A stretch of DNA of 64,000 bases from Streptomyces naganishii JCM 4654. Its GTDB lineage: Bacteria > Actinomycetota > Actinomycetes > Streptomycetales > Streptomycetaceae. The notes below the pieces were generated by a model, which was not told the DNA's origin, searched no databases, and was given only the letters and a program-made list of their open reading frames with translations. Where the stretch lies: positions 124,001 through 188,000 of the forward strand of contig NZ_BMVF01000005.1 of the NCBI RefSeq assembly GCF_014650575.1, given 5' to 3'. The position numbers were made by a program, and so were the translations under genes. Positions 57,926 to 64,000 of the stretch are shown here, one piece after another (the first letter of the stretch is position 1; the number at the start of each line of letters is the position of its first letter).

Positions 57926-60900
57926 ATGCATGACGACCGCAGCCTGGTCGAGGCCCGCCTCCGGCGCGTCCTGGACGAGCGCATCCGCCCCGCCGTGTAC
58001 CCCGAGTCCGTCCCGCTCCAGGTGGCGGTGTGGCACGCGCCCGGAGAGCCCGTGCCGGTCGCCGAGGGCCTGGCCGCCGAGCCGGAGCCGATCGAGGTGG
58101 GCGCCCGCTGGGGTGCTCCGTGGGGCACCAGCTGGTTCCGGGTGACCGGGACCGTCCCCGAGGCGTGGGCCGGGCGGACCGTGGAGGCCCTGCTCGACCT
58201 CGGCTTCGACGAGAACATGCCCGGCTTCCAGTGCGAGGGCCTGGTGTACCGGCCCGACGGCACCCCGGTGAAGGGCCTCAACCCGCGCAACCAGTGGGTG
58301 CGGGTCGGCGCACCGGTCGCGGGCGGCGAGGAGGTCCGGCTGCACATCGAGGCCGCCTCCAACCCGGTCGTCCTCGACTACCGCCCCTTCCTGCCCACCC
58401 GGCTCGGCGACAAGGAGACGGCGGGCAGCGAACCGCAGTACACCCTCGCCCGCATGGACCTCGCCGTCTTCGACGAGACGGTGTGGCAGCTGGTGGCCGA
58501 CCTGGAGGTGCTCGGCGAGCTGATGGCGGAGCTGCCGGACGACGCGCAGCGCCGCTGGCAGATCCTGCGCGCGGTGGAGCGTGCGCTGGACGCCGTGGAC
58601 CTCCAGGACGTCAACGGCACGGCTGGCAGGGCGCGTTCGTGCCTGACGGACGTGCTCGCCGCGCCCGCGGTGCCCTCCGCCCACCGGATCAGCGCGGTCG
58701 GGCACGCCCACATCGACTCGGCGTGGCTGTGGCCGCTGCGCGAGACCGTGCGCAAGGTGGCCCGCACGGCGTCCAACATGACCGCGCTGCTGGAGGACGA
58801 GCCGGAGTTCGTCTTCGCCATGTCCCAGGCCCAGCAGTGGGTGTGGATCAAGGAGCACCGGCCCGAGGTGTGGGCGCGGGTGAAGAAGGCGGTGGCGGAC
58901 GGGCGGTTCGTGCCGGCCGGGGGCATGTGGGTGGAGTCCGACACCAACATGCCGGGATCGGAGGCGATGGCCCGTCAGTTCGTGCACGGCAAGCGGTTCT
59001 TCCTCGACGAGTTCGGCATCGAGAACGACGAGGCGTGGCTGCCCGACACCTTCGGCTTCGCCGCCGGCCTGCCGCAGATCATCCGCGCGGCCGGGTCCAC
59101 GCGCCTGCTCACGCAGAAGATCTCGTGGTCCCGGACGAACAAGTTCCCCCACCACACCTTCTGGTGGGAGGGCGTCGACGGCACCCGGATTTTCACCCAC
59201 TTCCCGCCCGTCGACACCTACAACTGCTCCATGAAGGGCGGCGAGATCGCGCACGCGGCCCGCAACTTCAGGGAGAAGGGCGCCGCCCGGCACTCCCTCG
59301 CCCCCACCGGCTGGGGCGACGGCGGCGGCGGCACGACCCGTGAGATGGTCGCCAAGGCCGCCCGGCTGCGCGACCTGGAGGGCTCCGCGCGAGTGGAGTG
59401 GGAGACCCCGTCGGCCTTCTTCGACAAGGCCGAGGCCGAGTACCCCGACGCGCCCGTCTGGGTCGGCGAGCTCTACCTGGAGCTGCACCGGGCCACCCTG
59501 ACCAGCCAGGCCGGGACCAAGCAGGGCAACCGGCGCAGCGAGCACCTGCTGCGCGAGGCGGAACTGTGGGCGGCCACGGCCGCCGTACGCACCGGTTTCC
59601 CCTACCCCTACGAGGAGTTGGACCGCATCTGGAAGACGGTGCTGCTCCACCAGTTCCACGACATCCTGCCGGGGTCCTCCATCGCCTGGGTGCACCGCGA
59701 GGCCCGCGCGACCTACGAGCGGGTCGCCGCCGAGCTGGAGAACGTCATCGGCGCCGCGCAGCGCGCGCTGGCCGGTTCGGGCACGTCCGAGCTGGTCTTC
59801 AACGCCGCCCCGCACAGCCGTGCCTCGGTCCCGGCAGGCGGCGCCGGAGCCGCGGTCACCGAGGGCGCCACCCGGCTCGCGGCCCGCCCGGACGGCGGGT
59901 ACGTGCTGGACAACGACGTGCTGCGGGCCGAGATCGACGCCCGCGGCCTGGTCGTCTCGGTGTACGACCACGCGGCCGACCGCGAGACCGTCGCCCCCGG
60001 GCGGGCCGCCAACCTGCTCCAGCTCCACCCCGACTTCCCCAACATGTGGGACGCCTGGGACGTCGACGAGTTCTACCGCAACACGGTCACCGACCTCACG
60101 GACGCCGAGGTCGTCGAGGCCGGCCAGGATGGCGCGTCCGTGCGGATCGTACGGTCCTTCGGCGCCTCCCGCGTCACCCAGGTGCTGTCGCTGCCCGCGG
60201 GGGAGCGGCGGCTGGTGCTCGACACCGAAGTCGACTGGCACGAGCGGGAGAAGTTCCTCAAGCTGGCCTTCCCGCTCGACGTGCACGCCGAACGGTACGC
60301 CTCCGAGACGCAGTTCGGGCACGTCCACCGTCCCACGCACACCAACACGTCCTGGGAGGCGGCCAAGTTCGAGGCCTGCAACCACCGTTTCGTGCACGTG
60401 GCCGAGCCCGGCTGGGGAGTGGCGGTCGTCAACGACTCGACGTACGGCCACGACGTGACCCGCCAGGTCCGCACCGAAGGCGACCGGGGCACGACCACGA
60501 CGGTCCGCGTCTCGCTGCTGCGCGCCCCGCGCTTCCCCGACCCCGAGACCGACCAGGGCGTCCACCGCTTCCGGCACGCCCTGGTGCCGGGCGCGGACAT
60601 CGGCGACGCGGTGCGCGAGGGCTGGCGGATCAACGTGCCGGAACGGCGGCTGACCGGCGCGGCCGCCGAGGTCGCCCCACTGGTGACGGTGGACGAGGAC
60701 GCGGTGGTCGTCACGGCGGTGAAGCTGGCCGACGACGGCAGCGGGGACGTGGTGGTCCGCTTCCACGAGGCGCACGGCGGGCGGGCCCGGGCCACGCTGA
60801 CGGCGGGCTTCGAGGTCGCCGGCGCACAGGTCACCGACCTGCTGGAACGGCCCCTGCCGGACGCGGCGGCACCCCGTCTCGACGACGGCCGCCACATCGC

Positions 60901-60952
60901 CGTACGACTACGCCCCTTCGAACTGACAACCCTCCGGCTACGGCGCGGCTGA
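57926..60952 (+). CDS. GH38 family alpha-mannosidase
   Basis: A 1008-residue enzyme without signal peptide, so it acts in the cytoplasm on imported glycans. The zinc-site motif GHAHIDSAWLW begins at residue 259 (H260, H262 and D264 region), and D374 in WLPDTFGFAAGLPQI is the expected nucleophile. HQFHDILPGSSI is the third conserved block with a zinc-binding histidine pair. The C-terminal 450 residues form the beta-sandwich domains. GH38 enzymes remove alpha-1,2/1,3/1,6-linked mannose. It starts 35 bases after the GH85 stop and closes the operon. Confidence 0.95.
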   Translation: MHDDRSLVEARLRRVLDERIRPAVYPESVPLQVAVWHAPGEPVPVAEGLAAEPEPIEVGARWGAPWGTSWFRVTGTVPEAWAGRTVEALLDLGFDENMPGFQCEGLVYRPDGTPVKGLNPRNQWVRVGAPVAGGEEVRLHIEAASNPVVLDYRPFLPTRLGDKETAGSEPQYTLARMDLAVFDETVWQLVADLEVLGELMAELPDDAQRRWQILRAVERALDAVDLQDVNGTAGRARSCLTDVLAAPAVPSAHRISAVGHAHIDSAWLWPLRETVRKVARTASNMTALLEDEPEFVFAMSQAQQWVWIKEHRPEVWARVKKAVADGRFVPAGGMWVESDTNMPGSEAMARQFVHGKRFFLDEFGIENDEAWLPDTFGFAAGLPQIIRAAGSTRLLTQKISWSRTNKFPHHTFWWEGVDGTRIFTHFPPVDTYNCSMKGGEIAHAARNFREKGAARHSLAPTGWGDGGGGTTREMVAKAARLRDLEGSARVEWETPSAFFDKAEAEYPDAPVWVGELYLELHRATLTSQAGTKQGNRRSEHLLREAELWAATAAVRTGFPYPYEELDRIWKTVLLHQFHDILPGSSIAWVHREARATYERVAAELENVIGAAQRALAGSGTSELVFNAAPHSRASVPAGGAGAAVTEGATRLAARPDGGYVLDNDVLRAEIDARGLVVSVYDHAADRETVAPGRAANLLQLHPDFPNMWDAWDVDEFYRNTVTDLTDAEVVEAGQDGASVRIVRSFGASRVTQVLSLPAGERRLVLDTEVDWHEREKFLKLAFPLDVHAERYASETQFGHVHRPTHTNTSWEAAKFEACNHRFVHVAEPGWGVAVVNDSTYGHDVTRQVRTEGDRGTTTTVRVSLLRAPRFPDPETDQGVHRFRHALVPGADIGDAVREGWRINVPERRLTGAAAEVAPLVTVDEDAVVVTAVKLADDGSGDVVVRFHEAHGGRARATLTAGFEVAGAQVTDLLERPLPDAAAPRLDDGRHIAVRLRPFELTTLRLRRG

Positions 60953-61800
60953 CCCGGGAAGCGGGCGGACCCGCCACCCCGCGCGTGCACGACTTGCCCA
61001 CGCCATCCGCGCGTGATGGGCAGCCCTCGTTCCCGCGCGCGGGCCGGGTGCCGTCCGCGCCTCCGCGTCGGCTGCCGGGTAACCCGGGCATCCGGCGGCT
61101 CCGCCACCCCGCGCGTGACCGGCAGGACCCCGCCGCCCCGCGCGTGGCGGGTGACCCCTCCTTCCCGCGCGCGGGCCCGGGCGTCGCCCGCGCCTCCGCG
61201 TCGGCTGCCGGGGTAATCCGGGCGTCCGGCGGCGCCCGCACCCCCCCGGCGCCTGATCCGGGCGGTCCCGTGCCCCGGGTCGGCCGGGCGGGCAGGTGGC
61301 TTTGCCACCTTGCGCCGGTCGGGCGGTCCCGCAACTCGCGCCAGCCGGACGGCAGGTGGTCCCGTCATCCCGCGCGTGACAGCCGGCCCCACCTTCCCGC
61401 GCGGGCCGGGTGCCGCCCGCGCCTCCGCGTCGGCTGCCGGGGTAATCCGGGCGTCCGGCGGCGCCCGCGCTCCCCGGCGCCTGATCCGGGCGGTCCCGCA
61501 CCCCGCGGGTCGGCCGGGCGGGCAGGTGGCTCCGCCATCCCGCGCGGGCCGGACGGTCCCGCACCTTGCGTCGGCCGGACGGGCAGGTGGCCCCGCCACC
61601 CTGCGCCGACCGGGCAGGGGACCCTGTCACCCCACGACGGCCGGGCGGCCAGCCCCGCATCCCGCGTGGGCCGGTGCGTCCCTTGCCGGGTGACCCGGGC
61701 GGTGCGGCGGCCCGTGGGCCCCGGACGCCGTGGGCCGTCGCGGCGGCCGGGCAGGCGGACCCGCTTTCCCGGGCCGGTCGGGGGACACCATGATGGGGCG
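60953..61800. repeat. GC-extreme repeat-rich region, no credible gene
   Basis: This 848-bp gap holds imperfect direct repeats. A unit around GCCTCCGCGTCGGCTG with flanking GCGCGGGCCGGGTGCC and CCGGCGGC occurs at 61059, 61192 and 61421. A second unit (CGGCGCCTGATCCGGGCGGT, then GGTCGGCCGGGCGGGCAGGTGG) occurs near 61247 and 61475. Further CCCGCGCG/TGGC words recur to about 61690. Long open frames on both strands here are only Arg/Pro/Gly strings caused by base composition. Copies 2 and 3 are 229 bases apart, suggesting duplication of a compound unit. Confidence 0.75.
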
Positions 61801-62268
61801 ATGAGACGCACAAGGGTGCCCGACCAGTCCTGGGCCTCGCAGCCGGATCCCCTGCTGGCCCTGGCCCGGCGGGAGTTGGCGTTCTACGCCCGCTCCTGCG
61901 ACCGGGCCAGGCGGCTGCACCACGTGACCGAAATGGGCGCCCTCGGCACCACCTCGGTCACCGTGGTCGCCGCGGGACTGCACGCCCCCGCCTGGCTGAC
62001 CGCGCTGATCGCGGGCGGCGCCGTCTTCTTCACGGGCATGCGGCAGCTGTTCAACCCAGGCTCACGCTGGGTCCTGGCCGCCCGGTCCAGGGAAACCCTC
62101 CGCCGCGCCCTCGACCGCTACCTCCTGACCCCCGAGCCGGCCCGCGACGGGGAGGTCCGCCAGGCCCTCCAGACCGCCATCGAGGAGGTGGGCGCCGAGG
62201 AACTGCGGGAGTGGTCCGAGTCCCGGGGCCACCGCCCCGACCCACAGCTCCCGGCCACGGGAGTGTGA
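61801..62268 (+). CDS. DUF4231 domain membrane protein
   Basis: A 155-residue protein. A soluble N-terminal helix (PLLALARRELAFYARSCDRA) is followed by two adjacent membrane helices (GTTSVTVVAAGLHAPAWLTA, LIAGGAVFFTGMRQLFNPGS) and a charged C-terminal helix (RDGEVRQALQTAIEEVGAEE). This is the DUF4231 layout; function is unknown, though some related modules occur in nucleotide-signalling effector families. It starts directly after the repeat region, with GGGGACACC before the ATG and no ideal Shine-Dalgarno. Confidence 0.82.
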   Translation: MRRTRVPDQSWASQPDPLLALARRELAFYARSCDRARRLHHVTEMGALGTTSVTVVAAGLHAPAWLTALIAGGAVFFTGMRQLFNPGSRWVLAARSRETLRRALDRYLLTPEPARDGEVRQALQTAIEEVGAEELREWSESRGHRPDPQLPATGV

Positions 62269-62302
62269 CCGGTCCGGCGGCCGCGCCCCGCGCCGTCTCC
62301 CG

Positions 62303-62710
62303 TCAGCCCAGCTCGTAGTCGAGCCAGATGCGGTGGGTGCCGTCCGGGTCCACGGACAGGCCGCCGGTGCCGGTGATGCCCGCCAGGCCGGCCGTGCCGC
62401 TCGCGGGGACGACGGTGAAGAACTCGGTGGTGCGGTCGGAGCCGGTCGTCGTCGCCGAGTGGACGAAGTTGAAGGCGCCCTCCCTGCCGGCGAGGGTGCC
62501 CTCGAAGGACTCCATGGCGACGTACGTACCCACCCCCTTCTCCTGGTCGTAGGCCGCGGTGAACAGGGTGGCCGACCGGCCCTCGATCTCCCCCTCGAAG
62601 TGCTTCTCCATGGTCGCGACGCCCACGGGAAGGGCGGTCGTGACGGCCGGATCCTGCTCCAGCGCGGCCGGCTTGAACGACTTCACGGTGAAAGTGCCCG
62701 TAGCTCTCAT
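62303..62710 (-). CDS. DUF3224 family protein
   Basis: A 135-residue beta-barrel-like protein: RATGTFTVKSFKPAALEQDP, MEKHFEGEIEGRSATLFTAA, GTYVAMESFEGTLAGREGAF, NFVHSATTT, then LAGITGTGGLSVDPDGTHRI and WLDYEL. These strands match DUF3224, a single-domain family related in fold to allene-oxide-cyclase-like barrels. Function is unknown. It is convergent with the DUF4231 gene (34 bases apart) and 56 bases downstream of the lipase-maturation-factor gene on the same strand. Confidence 0.88.
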   Translation of the reverse strand: MRATGTFTVKSFKPAALEQDPAVTTALPVGVATMEKHFEGEIEGRSATLFTAAYDQEKGVGTYVAMESFEGTLAGREGAFNFVHSATTTGSDRTTEFFTVVPASGTAGLAGITGTGGLSVDPDGTHRIWLDYELG

Positions 62711-62766
62711 GCCCGCGACCGTACCGGGAGCCTCTGACAACGGGAGCCTCTGACAACGGGACCGGT

Positions 62767-64000
62767 TCACGGCCTCCGCGCGGCCCCCGCCAGCCGGGTC
62801 GGGGGCAGGAACTCGCGGACGTAGGTGCGGTCCCAGCAGGCGCCGGTGGCGCGCAGCTCCCGCCAGGTGGTGTAGCGGTAGCGGAAGAGGCGGGCCCGGA
62901 CGTAGCGGGGCGGCCGGCCGGGCGGGAAGGGGGAGCGGCGCAGCAGGCGCAGGGTGGCGCGGTCGCCCTCCAGGAGCCGTTCCATGAAGGTGCCGAACCA
63001 CGAGCCGGCGTACGCCGGGGACAGCGCCACGAACCACATCAGCCAGTCGAGGCGCAGATGGTAGGGCGCGAACTGGCGCGGCCAGCGCCGCGGATCCCCG
63101 GGTTTGCCCCGGAACTCGTACTCCCGCCAGTCGGAGTCCTCACGCGGCGTGTCGTCGAGGGTGCCCTCGACGACCACCTCGTAGCGGATCCGGCTGACGC
63201 TGCCGAAGGCGCCGTAGGTGTTGACCAGGTGCAGGGGGTCGAAGGAGCGGTTCATGACCTGGCGGCGGGAGATCATGTTGACCACCGGCCGGTAGCTGAG
63301 GAAGGCCACCAGGGCGGCCACCGCGAGGACCACCACCTCGTACCACAGCGGAGCCGGCGCCACCGGCGGCGCGTGCGCGGGGAAGCGGACCGCCGACAGC
63401 GCGAGCACGATGGTGATCCAGTTCAGCCAGGAGAAGTTGCCCGACAGGACCAGCCACAGCTGGGTGACGATCATCAGCGCCGCGGCCGCCGTCGCGACGG
63501 GCTGCGGGGTGAACAGCAGGAACGGCACGATCAGCTGCGTGACGTGGTTGGCGGCCACCTCCGCCTTGTGCAGCGGCCCGGGCAGGTGGTGGAAGAACCA
63601 GCTCAGCGGGCCCGGCATCGGCTGCGTCTCGTGATGGTGGTGCAGGCACGTGAGCTTGCGCCAGCACTCGTCGCCGCGCATCTTGATCAGCCCAGCGCCG
63701 AACTCCACCCGGAACAGGATCCAGCGCAGCAGGAACAGCACCACCACCGGCGGCGCCACCTCGCCGTTGCCGAGGAAGACCGCGAGGAACCCCGTCTCCA
63801 GCAGCAGCGACTCCCACCCGAAGCCGTACCAGGTCTGCCCGACGTTGACGATCGACAGGTACAGCGCCCACGGCAGCAGCCACAGCAGCATGGCGCCCCA
63901 CAGCGGCAGCAGCGAGTCCGCCCCGGCGAGCAGCGCCGCCGACACCGCGCACCCGCCCCACGCGACCGCCGCGAACAGCGCGTCGGAGTAGCGCCAGTGG
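62767..64000 (-). CDS. Lipase maturation factor family membrane protein, 5' end cut by window
   Basis: The frame is open to the right edge, so the N terminus is missing; at least 411 residues are seen. Several membrane helices (LWGAMLLWLLPWALYLSIVN, WESLLLETGFLAVFLGNGEV, VVVLFLLRWILFRVEFGAGL) carry the LMF-type signature KMRGDECWRKLTCLHHHHET, followed by PGPLSWFFHHLPGPLHKAEV. The C-terminal third is a soluble beta-rich region with EYEFRGKPGDPRRWPRQFAP. In vertebrates LMF1 matures lipases in the ER; the bacterial role is unknown. Confidence 0.9.
   Translation of the reverse strand, partial: HWRYSDALFAAVAWGGCAVSAALLAGADSLLPLWGAMLLWLLPWALYLSIVNVGQTWYGFGWESLLLETGFLAVFLGNGEVAPPVVVLFLLRWILFRVEFGAGLIKMRGDECWRKLTCLHHHHETQPMPGPLSWFFHHLPGPLHKAEVAANHVTQLIVPFLLFTPQPVATAAAALMIVTQLWLVLSGNFSWLNWITIVLALSAVRFPAHAPPVAPAPLWYEVVVLAVAALVAFLSYRPVVNMISRRQVMNRSFDPLHLVNTYGAFGSVSRIRYEVVVEGTLDDTPREDSDWREYEFRGKPGDPRRWPRQFAPYHLRLDWLMWFVALSPAYAGSWFGTFMERLLEGDRATLRLLRRSPFPPGRPPRYVRARLFRYRYTTWRELRATGACWDRTYVREFLPPTRLAGAARRP

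Noticed and set aside
60953..61813. Long open frames in the repeat region on both strands
   Set aside because: They consist of Arg/Pro/Gly/Ala strings, lack ribosome sites and follow the DNA repeats.

Overview
The window is high-GC (about 70% or more) actinobacterial DNA with GTG and TTG starts, purine-rich Shine-Dalgarno sites and dense same-strand operons. Gene content points to a Streptomyces chromosome: PanD, a GlgA/GlgC pair, a WS/DGAT acyltransferase, a resuscitation-factor-like transglycosylase, LacI-controlled sugar ABC uptake without its own ATPase, and many small actinobacterial DUF families. I see no tRNA, rRNA, CRISPR array, transposase or phage gene.

Region 1 (about 0.7-29.3 kb) is an accessory stress/redox island. 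It holds a PucR/CdaR-type regulator, a divergent cytochrome bd oxidase (cydAB), a zinc alcohol dehydrogenase coupled to an SRPBCC protein, a succinate-semialdehyde dehydrogenase-like enzyme, an aldo/keto reductase with an FMN reductase, an LLM flavin oxidoreductase, four separate DUF2267 genes, a DUF1931 histone-fold gene and a GSP17M-like protein. Its centre is a tightly coupled operon: dnaK-grpE-dnaJ-cbpM-like-clpB-trxC-UBP zinc finger-(cNMP/thioredoxin-fold/FAD reductase fusion). At least two decayed genes (DJ-1/PfpI and Hsp20) and several gene-poor stretches show that the island is being eroded and reshuffled. The content resembles redox/dormancy gene sets of other actinomycetes; that comparison is inference.

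Region 2 (29.6-50.1 kb) looks like core chromosome: panD, GNAT enzymes, an Asp/Glu racemase-like protein, 6-phosphogluconate dehydrogenase, a secreted LysM/M23 transglycosylase, a DMT transporter, a ferric-reductase-like 2Fe-2S protein, glgA-glgC, a cupin, a secreted GH92 alpha-mannosidase, a WS/DGAT, a zinc-ribbon SDR, an amidase, and an NfeD-like/flotillin pair. Two small genes (57 and 78 aa) flank a perfect 12-bp inverted repeat.

Region 3 (50.1-61.0 kb) is the most interesting system. A LacI regulator is divergent from an ABC binding protein and two permeases, followed by a cytoplasmic GH5-like beta-mannosidase candidate, a secreted GH85 endo-beta-N-acetylglucosaminidase and a cytoplasmic GH38 alpha-mannosidase. 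Together with the GH92 about 10 kb upstream this makes a coherent route for releasing, importing and dismantling high-mannose N-glycans.

Region 4 (61.0-64.0 kb) has a GC-extreme repeat array without a credible gene, then a DUF4231 membrane protein, a DUF3224 protein and a partial lipase-maturation-factor-family membrane protein running off the right edge.
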